DNA from: Kutzneria chonburiensis
Lineage (GTDB): Bacteria > Actinomycetota > Actinomycetes > Mycobacteriales > Pseudonocardiaceae
DNA: 64,000 bases
Direction of reading: 5' to 3'
NCBI RefSeq assembly: GCF_028622115.1
Contig: NZ_CP097263.1
Span: forward strand, 9,063,501 to 9,127,500
Shown here: one piece after another, positions 56,042-63,919 of the stretch
How the letters are laid out: every line of letters starts with the position of its first letter
How positions within the stretch are numbered: the stretch's first letter is position 1
Program-made: the position numbers and the translations under genes
Notes under the pieces: model-generated
Seen by the model: the letters and a program-made list of their open reading frames with translations, nothing else
The model's database searches: none
Told to the model about the DNA's origin: nothing

Positions 56042-56233
56042 GTGACGTGAATCTAGCAGTATTGTTGGCGCCGCCTCCGGCGTCGCGGCTCGGCCCCTCG
56101 TGACCCCTGCCTCGCCCTTGCCGGATATCGACCGCCGCATCGGCGCAGGTGGTGGGGCGCGTCGCTAGCGGCGGCCGAAATCCGCCAACCGGGCGAAGCA
56201 GGGGCGGGGCCGAGCGATCTAGGGGTTGGCAAC

Positions 56234-56259
56234 GCCGGGTCCGTCAAGGTGGACCCGGC
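56234..56259. terminator. hairpin after the GSDH-type gene
   Basis: Perfect 9-bp stem GCCGGGTCC / GGACCCGGC with an 8-nt loop, directly after the minus-strand stop at 56272. Confidence 0.75.
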
Positions 56260-56271
56260 GGAGCCGTCAAG

Positions 56272-58338
56272 CTAACCCAGTGACACGTGGAAGATCTGGT
56301 CGTTGCTGTTGTGCGGGGTGCTGTCCTTGTCGCCGTTGTTGGACGTCGTCAGCCAGATGCCGCCGTCCGGCGCGGGCTCGACGGTGCGCAGCCGGCCGTA
56401 GGTGCCGTCGAAGAACACCTGCACGTTGGTCAGGCTGTCGCCGCTGATCACCTCGCGGTAGAGCCGGGTCCCACGCTCGCAGGCGACGTAGAGCACGTCA
56501 CGGACGATGGTGATGCCGCTGCACGAACCCTGGGCCACCGGATAGGTGTGCTTGGGCTTGATGAAGCCGGCGGTGCCGCAGGTACCCGAGGTTCCCTCAC
56601 ACGACGGCCAACCGTAGTTGCCGCCCTTGGTGATCAGGTTGGTCTCGTCCATGATGCTGTTGCCGAATTCCTGCTCCCACAACCGGCCCTGCGAGTCGAA
56701 CGCCAGCCCCTGCACGTTGCGGTGCCCGTAGCTCCACACCGCGTTGTGGAACGGGTTGTCGGCCGGGATGCTGCCGTCGGGGTTGATCCGCAGCACCTTT
56801 CCGTTGAGGCTGCTGGTGTTCTGCGCGTTGTCGCCGTTCTGTGCGTCGCCGGTGCCGGCGTAGAGGTACTTGCCGTCGGGGCTGAACCGCAGCCGGCCGC
56901 CGTTGTGGAACTTGTTGCGGGCGATGCCGGAGAGCAGGACCTGCTCGGTCGAGGTTTGCAAGGCGTCGGCCGTCGGGTCGTACTTGATCCGCACGATCCG
57001 GTTGTCCGACGGGGAAGTGTGCATGATGTAGAGCCAGTGGTCGGACGAGAAGCCGGCCGGGTTGATCTCCAGCCCGGTGAGGCCGCCCTCGCCGTCGGTG
57101 CTCTGCACGTTGGGCACGGTGCCGATGACCTTCTTGGCCCCGGTCTTGGGGTTCAGGTGCACGATGTCGTGCACGTCCCGCTCGTTGAACAGGATGGTGC
57201 CGTCGGGCAGCGTGACCAGACCCCACACGACGTCGTCGCTGGCCCCGACCTGCGTGACGGTGCAGACCGGCTGCGTGCAGGAACCGTTGGGGGTGGTCAC
57301 ATCCAGCACCGCCGACGGGTCGCTGACGTTCTTGTTCGCATCGGCTGCGGTGACCTGGAGGTGATAGGTCGTGTTGGGGCTCAACGCACTCAGCTGCGCA
57401 CTCGGTGCGGCGCCGCTGGACGACCCGATGGCCACCGGCGAGCCGTTGACCACGTTGTACACCGTGTAGCCGGTGACGCCCACGTTGTCCGTGGAGGCGG
57501 TCCAGGCCAGGCCGATGCTGGTGCTGGTCACCGACGTCGTGTGCACGTTGGTCGGCGCGGAGGGCGGCGTGTGGTCGTCCGACGGCGGCGTGGTGACCGA
57601 CAGCGTGGGGCTGGGCTGCGAGACGTTGCCGGCGGCGTCACGGGCGTTGACGTAGAAGCCGTAGTTGGTGCTCGGGCTCAAGCCGCTGCACGTGCCGGTG
57701 AGTGTGGTGACCTGCGCGCACAGCTGGCCGTCGTGGTAGACGTCGTACCCGACGACGCCGACGTTGTCCGTGGCCGCCGGCCACTGGATGGTGACACTGC
57801 TGGACGTGCTGCTGACCAGCGTCGGGGTGCCGGGCGCGGTCGGCGCGGTGGTGTCGCCGCCGGTGCCGTAGACCTGGAACTCGTCCAGCGAATAGCCCTT
57901 GCTGGCGTCGGTCCGGCAGCGCTGGGTGCCGTACACCCGGACGTAGCGGCCGGTTCCGGACAGGCCGGTCAGGTCCTCCACGCCACCCTGGCCGGACGTG
58001 GTGGTGTGGATCGCCGTCCAGTTGGTCGTGTCGGGGGAGACCTCGACCCGGTACGCCTTGGCGCACGAGGCGTCCCAGGTCAGCTTCACCTCGTGCACGG
58101 CGTAGGCGGCGCCGAGGTCGACGTAGATCCACGACGGGTCGATGTTCGCCGCGCTGGCCCACCGGGTGGCGGTGTTGCCGTCGACCGCGTTCGCCGGCTG
58201 GCAGCAGCCGCCGGACGAGGAGGCGACGACGGGTTTTCCCTGTGACAGCAACGTGTCCGCCGCCGAAGCCGGCGTTGCCGCCATGGTCACGGCGACCAGC
58301 GCCGCCACCACGACGGCGAGGAGTCTCGTTCTGGGCAC
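56272..58338 (-). CDS. secreted discoidin / FN3 / soluble glucose dehydrogenase-type protein
   Basis: Predicted 688 aa from GTG 58338, placed after GGAAGGTG; the protein then starts VPRTRLLAVVVAALVAVTM, a clear signal peptide. Domains in order: discoidin/F5-8C carbohydrate module (about 30-165, GKPVVASSSGGCCQPANAVDG), two fibronectin type III repeats (about 170-260 and 270-360) and a C-terminal GSDH/PQQ-type six-blade propeller (about 370-688, with GGLTGLEINPAG, HNGGRLRFSPDGKYLY, GKVLRINPDG, GHRNVQGLAFD). Probably acts on an oligosaccharide outside the cell. PQQ use is inferred. Confidence 0.88.
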   Translation of the reverse strand: MPRTRLLAVVVAALVAVTMAATPASAADTLLSQGKPVVASSSGGCCQPANAVDGNTATRWASAANIDPSWIYVDLGAAYAVHEVKLTWDASCAKAYRVEVSPDTTNWTAIHTTTSGQGGVEDLTGLSGTGRYVRVYGTQRCRTDASKGYSLDEFQVYGTGGDTTAPTAPGTPTLVSSTSSSVTIQWPAATDNVGVVGYDVYHDGQLCAQVTTLTGTCSGLSPSTNYGFYVNARDAAGNVSQPSPTLSVTTPPSDDHTPPSAPTNVHTTSVTSTSIGLAWTASTDNVGVTGYTVYNVVNGSPVAIGSSSGAAPSAQLSALSPNTTYHLQVTAADANKNVSDPSAVLDVTTPNGSCTQPVCTVTQVGASDDVVWGLVTLPDGTILFNERDVHDIVHLNPKTGAKKVIGTVPNVQSTDGEGGLTGLEINPAGFSSDHWLYIMHTSPSDNRIVRIKYDPTADALQTSTEQVLLSGIARNKFHNGGRLRFSPDGKYLYAGTGDAQNGDNAQNTSSLNGKVLRINPDGSIPADNPFHNAVWSYGHRNVQGLAFDSQGRLWEQEFGNSIMDETNLITKGGNYGWPSCEGTSGTCGTAGFIKPKHTYPVAQGSCSGITIVRDVLYVACERGTRLYREVISGDSLTNVQVFFDGTYGRLRTVEPAPDGGIWLTTSNNGDKDSTPHNSNDQIFHVSLG

Positions 58339-58447
58339 GGCCCGCACCTTCCACTTGTGTCCATCGATGGCGCGGCGGCGGGGATGAAAACGTTTACACC
58401 AGCACGTCAATGTACGAGTGCGGCCGGTGCTCGTCAACCGGCCTTGC

Positions 58448-58482
58448 CATGACACTAGCTAAGTGCATACGCTAGTGTCATG
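58448..58482. promoter_or_regulatory. 12-bp-arm palindrome that includes the CGNR start codon
   Basis: CATGACACTAGC (58448-58459) and GCTAGTGTCATG (58471-58482) pair perfectly around 11 nt. The right arm's ATG (58480-58482) is the start codon of the next gene. A bound regulator would cover the start, fitting autorepression. Confidence 0.75.
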
Positions 58483-59082
58483 ACCACCACACGGTGGGCC
58501 GCGACCGAGCGCGTCGACGGCCTGGTCCCGGCGCCCGGCGGCCTCGGGTTCGTGCAGGATCTGCTGAACACCTGCTCGGACGGCCTGCCCGAGCGCTGGC
58601 ACCGGCACGACGAGCTGCTGGGCGACCTGGCCTCGGCCCGGACGTGGCTGGCCGGCGCGGTGCCGGCGCTGGCCGAGCACCGCGGCCCGCTGGTCGCACC
58701 GCGACTGGCCGCGACGGACCTCGAACCGCTGCTGGCGCTACGCGAACAGCTGCGCGGCCTGGTCACCGGTGAGACGGCTGTGGACGGTCTGGTCGGCACG
58801 GCGGCCGTCGAGGTGGTCCCGGGACCGTCCTTCGCGCTGCGGCCGGCCGGCGACGGCTGGCGCTGGATCGCCTCCGCCGCGCTGGCCGAATGCTTCCTGG
58901 CCCAGGAGAACGGGACCTGGCGTCGCCTCAAGGCCTGCCGCAATCCCCACTGCGTGGCCACGTTCTACGACCACACCCGCAACAACAACGGCGTCTGGCA
59001 CAGCGTGCGGACCTGCGGCAACCCGGCCAACCTCCGGGCGTCGCGGGCCCGCAGACGGGCCGCCGAAGGGATCGGATCATGA
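58480..59082 (+). CDS. CGNR zinc-finger regulator, third copy
   Basis: Predicted 200 aa. ABATE-type N-terminal domain (LVPAPGGLGFVQDLLNTCSDG) and C-terminal CGNR finger CRNPHCVATFYDHTRNNNGV followed by WHSVRTCGNPANLRASRARR. No ribosome site, with ATG inside the palindrome, suggests a leaderless transcript. Its TGA overlaps the thioesterase ATG, so it probably controls that gene. Confidence 0.9.
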   Translation: MTTTRWAATERVDGLVPAPGGLGFVQDLLNTCSDGLPERWHRHDELLGDLASARTWLAGAVPALAEHRGPLVAPRLAATDLEPLLALREQLRGLVTGETAVDGLVGTAAVEVVPGPSFALRPAGDGWRWIASAALAECFLAQENGTWRRLKACRNPHCVATFYDHTRNNNGVWHSVRTCGNPANLRASRARRRAAEGIGS

Positions 59083-59878
59083 CCACGTTTGCCGATGTGA
59101 CCGCCGTTTCGGCGATGGCCCCGTTCGAGTTCAAGGCCGACATCAGTCCACGATGGACGATCGTCGGCCACCCCAACGGCGGCTACCTGCTGGCCATGAT
59201 CGGCCGGGCCGTGACCGAGCTCAGCGCGCACCCGCACGTGCTCGCGGCCAGCGCGCACTTCCTGCGTTCGCCCGAGCCCGGGCCGGCGCGGATCGAGGTG
59301 GAGCCGTTGCGCGCCGGCCGATCCACCAGCCAGCTGCGAGGCCGGTTGCTGGTCGACGACAAGCCGTGCGTGGAGGCCACCTTCACCCTCGGCACTCTCG
59401 CGCCGAACTCCGAGCCGGCCTGGCAGAGGGGCCTGCCCGACCCGGCCATGACCGACCCCGCGGCGGCGATCCGGCTGCCCGCGGTCACGCCGGGTGGGCA
59501 GCCGGCCGCGATGATGGCCGAGGCCGACGTGCGCCTCGATCCCGACAGCCACCAGGTTTTCGCCGGCACGCCGAGCGGCCGTGGCGAGATCAGGGCTGGC
59601 TCGCGCTGCCCGGCGGCGTGGCGTTCGACCCGATTTCCCTGCTGTACGCGGTGGACGCGTTTCCGCCGGCCACGTTCGACATCGCCACGACCGGTTGGGT
59701 GGCCACCCTGGAGCTCACGGCGTACGTGCGGGCGCTGCCGGCGCCCGGACCGTTGCGGGTGGTGAGCAAGGCCCGGCTGGTCGACGGACCCTGGGTCGAT
59801 CAGGCCTGTGACGTGTGGGACAGCACCGGACGGCTGGTGGTGCAGGCGATCCAGCTCGCCGGCGTGCGGCTGCCGTGA
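59079..59878 (+). pseudogene. acyl-CoA thioesterase-like gene with a one-base frameshift
   Basis: Begins ATG 59079 with MTTFADVTAVSAMAPFEFKA and a double-hotdog layout (HPNGGYLLAMIGRAV with the GG helix of TesB/4HBT proteins). The frame breaks at the GGG run 59593-59595; one extra G gives EIRGWLALPGGVAFDP and restores a normal second hotdog domain (ATFDIATTGWVATLELT, LVDGPWVDQACDVWD) to a stop at 59876-59878, 266 aa in total. As written, translation ends at 59765 with an unrelated tail. Hydrolysis of an acyl-CoA is expected if intact. Confidence 0.85.
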
Positions 59879-59881
59879 TCC

Positions 59882-60049
59882 TCACGCCCGGCGGCGTCGG
59901 TGATCCACGACCAACGCCGTGGCAAAGCCCAGCGTGAGCAGTCCGAAGCCGATGCCGACGAGCACGTGCAGGCCGGACGCTGACATCACGACGTTGCCCA
60001 CGGCGCTGATCAGGAGCAGGACCCAGAGAACGATGCGTGTGGTGGTCAT
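59882..60049 (-). CDS. 55-aa membrane protein next to the two-component system
   Basis: Two hydrophobic helices (about 6-24 and 28-47) with a short basic tail DHRRRRA. ATG 60049. The 16-bp palindrome lies exactly 58 nt upstream, the same distance as in the CAAX protease gene, so it probably belongs to the same regulon. Function unknown. Confidence 0.75.
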   Translation of the reverse strand: MTTTRIVLWVLLLISAVGNVVMSASGLHVLVGIGFGLLTLGFATALVVDHRRRRA

Positions 60050-60084
60050 GTCTCGACCGTAGGCAGCCGGTGGGTCGCGATCGA

Positions 60085-60123
60085 TCCCGTGAGCGGGAGA
60101 GTTCGAGGTACAGCAGGCTGTAC
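60085..60123. promoter_or_regulatory. composite regulatory element, copy 1
   Basis: Perfect palindrome GTACAGCAGGCTGTAC (60108-60123) with TCCCGTG at 60085-60091, 16 nt away. It lies between the 55-aa membrane protein (leftward) and the histidine kinase (rightward, 53 nt to its start). Shared with copy 2 at 62868-62906. Confidence 0.75.
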
Positions 60124-60176
60124 TTCCGCGCCTTCGGCGTGGCCGCGGGCGGTGCGGGTGGCTTATCGTCCGGGAC

Positions 60177-61358
60177 ATGCCCACCCGATCGGCCCGCGCG
60201 GTGCTGGACGCGCTGGAACACCTCGCCGGCGGCCTCGGCACCGCGTTGCTGGCCGTGGTTGCGCTGGTCTGGCTGTCGGCCAGCGCCGCGTTGTGCCTGG
60301 TCGGAGTCGGTTTCCTGCTGCTGCCGGAGGCGCTGCGCATCGTCCACGTGGTGGCCGAGCGGGAGCGGGCCCGACTGTCCCGCCGCGGACGGGAGATCAT
60401 CGGTCCGGTGCCGCTGCGGCGGGAACTGGGCTGGCTGGTCTGCCACGCCACCGTCGGGTTCGTGCTCGGGGCCGCCGCGCTGACGCTGCCGGTCGACGTC
60501 CTGCACGACACCTCGCTGCCGCTGTGGTGGCAGTTCGTGCCGCCGGCGGCCGCCCAGCCGGCGCAGGGGTTCTTCACGGTGACGAGCTGGGGCGACGCGT
60601 TCTTGGCCTGCCTCACCGGGTTGGCGGCGCTGGTGGTCATGTTCGTGCTGCTGCCGCCGATGGCGCGCTGGCAGTCGTGGCCGGGAATCCGCCTGCTGTC
60701 AGCAGATCACGAACCCGATCTCGCGCTGCGCGTTGCCCAACTGACGGCGACGCGCGCTGCGGCCCTGGACGCGCACGCGGCCGAGCTGCGGCGGATCGAG
60801 CGGTCGCTGCATGACGGCACGCAGAACCGGCTGGTCGCGGTGACCGTGCTGATCGGGGCCGCGCAGCGGTCATTGACTCGGGATCCGTTGGCCAGCAAGG
60901 AGATTCTCGACCGCGCGCAGGATGCCGCCGAGCAGGCGCTGGCCGAGCTGCGCGGCGTCGTGCGCAGCATCCTGCCGCCCGTCCTGGCCGACCGCAGCCT
61001 GCCGGACGCCTTGACCGCGCTGGCCGCCGCCTGCCCGGTGCCCTGCCGTCTCGACGCCGAGCTGCCCGACCGCTGTGCGGCGTCCGTGGAGGCGACGGCG
61101 TATTTCGTGGTGGCCGAGGCGTTGACCAACGTCGCCCGGCACAGCCAGGCCTCTTCCGCGACCATCTTCCTGCGCCGCAAGGATGACCGGCTGTTCGTGG
61201 AGATCACCGACGACGGCGTCGGCGGGGCCGGCGAGGACGGTGGCTCCGGGCTGTTGGGCATCCGCCGCCGCGTCGAGGCCCACGACGGCGACTTCACGCT
61301 GACCAGCCCCGCTGGGGGACCGACCGTGGTGACTGTGAGCCTGCCATGCGGATTGTGA
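60177..61358 (+). CDS. DesK/NarX-type sensor histidine kinase
   Basis: Predicted 393 aa. About four membrane helices (18-50, 80-107 and 140-160 regions), HisKA_3 dimerisation helix with phospho-His in RRIERSLHDGTQNRL, and an HATPase with EALTNVARHSQ, ITDDGVGGAG and GLLGIRRRVEAHDGDF. A membrane-embedded sensor without a large external domain, consistent with sensing envelope or lipid state. ATG 60177. The stop overlaps the regulator start by 13 nt. Confidence 0.9.
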   Translation: MPTRSARAVLDALEHLAGGLGTALLAVVALVWLSASAALCLVGVGFLLLPEALRIVHVVAERERARLSRRGREIIGPVPLRRELGWLVCHATVGFVLGAAALTLPVDVLHDTSLPLWWQFVPPAAAQPAQGFFTVTSWGDAFLACLTGLAALVVMFVLLPPMARWQSWPGIRLLSADHEPDLALRVAQLTATRAAALDAHAAELRRIERSLHDGTQNRLVAVTVLIGAAQRSLTRDPLASKEILDRAQDAAEQALAELRGVVRSILPPVLADRSLPDALTALAAACPVPCRLDAELPDRCAASVEATAYFVVAEALTNVARHSQASSATIFLRRKDDRLFVEITDDGVGGAGEDGGSGLLGIRRRVEAHDGDFTLTSPAGGPTVVTVSLPCGL

Positions 61359-61999
61359 TCGCCGAAGACGACTCGCTGCTGCGCGAGGGACTGGCCTTGC
61401 TGCTCAAGGCCGAAGGCCTTGACGTGGTGGCGACCGTGGCCAATGCCGAGGACTTCCTTGCCGCCGTTGACGAGCACATGCCCGATGTGGCCATTGTGGA
61501 CGTCCGCATGCCGCCGACCCACACCGACGAGGGCATCGTGGCGGCGGTCGAGGCCCGTCGACGGCAGCCCGGATTGGCCGTGCTTGTGTTGTCGGCGTAC
61601 GTGGAGCAGGCGTTCGCCACCGACCTGTTCACCACCGGCGGCGCGCGGCTGGGCTATCTGCTCAAGGAACGCGTTGGCCGGGTGGAGGAATTCCTCGACG
61701 CGCTGCGGCGGGTGGCCGGCGGCGGCACGGCGATCGACCCGGAAGTCGTTGCCCAGCTGATGGTTCGTCCTGACACCCGGCTGGCTCGGCTCAGCGCCCG
61801 CGAGCGGGACGTGCTGGCGCTGATGGCCGAGGGGCTGGGCAACAGCGCCATCGCCGAGCGGCTGGTCGTCACGGATGGGGCCGTGCACAAGCACATTCGC
61901 AGCATCTTCGCCAAACTGGAGCTCGCGCCGACCGACAGTGCCGACCGGCGCGTCACGGCGGTGTTGCGCTACCTCAGGGCGACGACCGGTGCGCGATAG
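61346..61999 (+). CDS. LuxR/NarL-type response regulator
   Basis: Predicted 217 aa. Receiver domain with EDD acid pocket, phospho-Asp in VAIVDVRMPP and conserved Lys in LLKERVG, then a LuxR HTH ARLSARERDVLALMAEGLGN...VHKHIRSIFAKL. Partner of the upstream kinase and the likely binder of the GTACAGC palindromes. 3' end overlaps the CAAX protease gene by 31 nt. Confidence 0.92.
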   Translation: MRIVIAEDDSLLREGLALLLKAEGLDVVATVANAEDFLAAVDEHMPDVAIVDVRMPPTHTDEGIVAAVEARRRQPGLAVLVLSAYVEQAFATDLFTTGGARLGYLLKERVGRVEEFLDALRRVAGGGTAIDPEVVAQLMVRPDTRLARLSARERDVLALMAEGLGNSAIAERLVVTDGAVHKHIRSIFAKLELAPTDSADRRVTAVLRYLRATTGAR

Positions 62000-62832
62000 C
62001 CCAGGCGGCCGCGGGTCACCGCCAGCAGCACGACGCAGATCGTGGCCGAGCCGAGCAGGAAGGCGTGCGAGGTGGCCTGGATCGGCAGCGTCGGGAACAT
62101 CTCCGACCAGGCGATGGAGAAGAAGTTGTTCACGCTGGTGTGCAACAGCATGGCGATCGGCAGGCTTTCCCCGGAGCGGTTGAACACCCACGTCATGATG
62201 ATGCTGAAGGTGACGCAGGTGGCCACGAACTCGACCGGCGTGAGCCAGGTCCAGTGCGGCCAGTTGCCCCAGTCGGAGAAGAACAGCGGCAGGTGCCAGA
62301 CGCCCCACAGCGGGCCGAGGACCAGCGTGCCGCCGAGCGGGCCGAACCGCTCTTGCAGGCGCGGCAAGGCGAAGTCGCGCCAGCCGGGCTCCTCGGCCAG
62401 TCCGGTGGTGATCATCTGCAACACCAGGCCGGGCACGTACGCGATCAGCGTGGCCATCGCCGGCAGCATTGGTCCCCGGTCGGTCAACGCGACCGAGGCC
62501 ACAGTCAATACCGCCGGCACCGCGACGACAACGCCGACGTACCAACGCCAGTTGACCCGCCAGTTGGCCAGCCGGCCGACCCAGCGGCGCAGTCCTGGCC
62601 GGCCGTCGGCCACCCTGGTCACCACGTAGGCGGAGAAGATCGGGCCGAGGTACGCGCCCGGCAGCACGCCGGCGAACTGGCTGGTGCCGAGCAGCTCCGG
62701 GAAGCGGAAGTGCAGCAGCCCCAGGCCGTTCTCGGACAGGACGTACGGCGTCCAGGCCGCCCAGCTGAGCAGGTTGGCCAGTGCGAAGAACCAGATCAGC
62801 GGCCGGCGGCGGATGTTCTCGGTGATTGTCAC
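61969..62832 (-). CDS. CPBP/CAAX-type intramembrane metalloprotease
   Basis: Predicted 287 aa. About eight membrane helices; the glutamate motif EEPGWRDFALPRL (EExxxR), the histidine motif WGVWHLPLF and a third motif HTSVNNFFS identify the ABI/CPBP family. GTG 62832 gives VTITENIRRRPLIWFF, with the shared regulatory element 58 nt upstream. Substrate unknown, possibly a membrane-anchored signalling protein. Confidence 0.9.
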   Translation of the reverse strand: MTITENIRRRPLIWFFALANLLSWAAWTPYVLSENGLGLLHFRFPELLGTSQFAGVLPGAYLGPIFSAYVVTRVADGRPGLRRWVGRLANWRVNWRWYVGVVVAVPAVLTVASVALTDRGPMLPAMATLIAYVPGLVLQMITTGLAEEPGWRDFALPRLQERFGPLGGTLVLGPLWGVWHLPLFFSDWGNWPHWTWLTPVEFVATCVTFSIIMTWVFNRSGESLPIAMLLHTSVNNFFSIAWSEMFPTLPIQATSHAFLLGSATICVVLLAVTRGRLGYRAPVVALR

Positions 62833-62867
62833 CGGGAGAGCACACCAGTCTGAGACCCGGCGGTCAT

Positions 62868-62906
62868 TCCCGTGCACACCCGAAACCCGGGTACAGCAGG
62901 CTATAC
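62868..62906. promoter_or_regulatory. composite regulatory element, copy 2
   Basis: GTACAGCAGGCTATAC (62891-62906, one arm mismatch) with TCCCGTG at 62868-62874, the same 16-nt spacing as copy 1. It sits upstream of the CAAX protease and touches the end of the next gene. Confidence 0.75.
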
Positions 62907-63335
62907 CGTGTCGTCGTACACGCGAACCAGGCGGTCGATACGCCATAACTGCGCCAGCACCACCAGCGTCGCCCCGAACACCGTCGGCCAGACGTCCAGC
63001 GCGATCAGGCCCCACGCCACCAGCGCGATGCCGGCCGCACCGGGAATGACCAGCAGCCGCAGCGCGCGTCGGTTCTCGGCGCTCAGGGAATCCCGCTGCC
63101 GCAACCAGATCTGCTCACCGTAGATGCCTTTCGACGCCCAGCTGGTCGGAACGTCCACCGCCGGGAACGCCCCCGGGTTCACGACCAGCCACAGCACCAC
63201 CGCCGCCAGCGGGGCCAGTGACCACCAGCCGATCCAGTCCCGACTCCAGATCGCCAGCAGCAGCAACGGAATCGCCGCGAACCGGGTCCACACGCTCCAC
63301 GGGTTGGCGTGCCGCCGCCAGGTCTCGTCCTTCAT
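62901..63335 (-). CDS. small membrane protein of DUF6653 type
   Basis: Predicted 144 aa. Starts MKDETWRRHANPWSVWTRF, then about four hydrophobic segments ([50 protein letters not shown]). The RHANPWSVWTRF signature suggests the uncharacterised DUF6653 family, recalled from memory rather than checked. ATG 63335 has GAAGGGG upstream, inside the TetR gene. Confidence 0.75.
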   Translation of the reverse strand: MKDETWRRHANPWSVWTRFAAIPLLLLAIWSRDWIGWWSLAPLAAVVLWLVVNPGAFPAVDVPTSWASKGIYGEQIWLRQRDSLSAENRRALRLLVIPGAAGIALVAWGLIALDVWPTVFGATLVVLAQLWRIDRLVRVYDDTV

Positions 63336-63852
63336 GCCGTACCCCTTCGAACAGGCCGCCCATCAGCACCTCGGCGATCACCACGCCCAGCCGCTCCAGG
63401 CCGTCCGGGCCGAACGGGTCGACCCCGAGATGACGGCCGAGTTGGTTGTGCAGCGCGAAGCCGCCCAGCTCCATGCAGACCAGCACCACCGCCCGCAGCC
63501 TCGGATCATCGACCGGCCGCGCACCCCGTTCGGCCAGCGTCCGCTCGGTCACGGCCACCATCTCGTCGAACATCTCCGCCGTCTCCGCCGGCCGCTCCAC
63601 CATGGCCCGGGCCAGATAGCTCAGCGTCGGCCCGTTGTCCTCCGCCTCGCGGGCCGCCGCCATGGCGTGGGCATCGCACGCCTCGATCAGGCCCTGCTTG
63701 GACCCGTAGTGGTGCACCACCAGCGCCGCCGACACCTTGGCGTCGGCCGCGATGCGCCGCACCGGCGTCCCCGCGAACCCGTCCCGGCCGAACCGCAGCA
63801 GCGCCGCATCCCGGATTCGGGCCCGCGCCTTCAGGTCGTCGCTCGAGTGCAT
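63115..63852 (-). CDS. TetR-family regulator, 3' end doubtful
   Basis: 245 aa as read. HTH RDGFAGTPVRRIAADAKVSAALVVHHYGSKQGL (split in meaning: helix 2-3 and the tower residues) and a normal ligand domain to about residue 170. After LFEGVRH the product becomes Gly/Arg-rich and overlaps the next gene by 221 nt. One extra G in the G4 run (plus CCCC 63342-63345) would give LFEGGTA and a stop overlapping the next ATG, a far more typical end. ATG 63852. Operator-like palindrome just upstream. Confidence 0.7.
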   Translation of the reverse strand: MHSSDDLKARARIRDAALLRFGRDGFAGTPVRRIAADAKVSAALVVHHYGSKQGLIEACDAHAMAAAREAEDNGPTLSYLARAMVERPAETAEMFDEMVAVTERTLAERGARPVDDPRLRAVVLVCMELGGFALHNQLGRHLGVDPFGPDGLERLGVVIAEVLMGGLFEGVRHEGRDLAAARQPVERVDPVRGDSVAAAGDLESGLDRLVVTGPAGGGGAVAGREPGGVPGGGRSDQLGVERHLR

Positions 63853-63888
63853 GACCCCAGGCTCGCCCCGCCCCGGCCCGACCGTCAA

Positions 63889-63910
63889 CTTGTTCAGGAA
63901 GTTGAACAAG
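63889..63910. promoter_or_regulatory. TetR operator candidate
   Basis: Perfect inverted arms CTTGTTCA (63889-63896) and TGAACAAG (63903-63910) around 6 nt, between tetR and a rightward frame. A second TTCA half (63912-63916) follows. Confidence 0.6.
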
Positions 63911-63919
63911 CGTTCAGCC

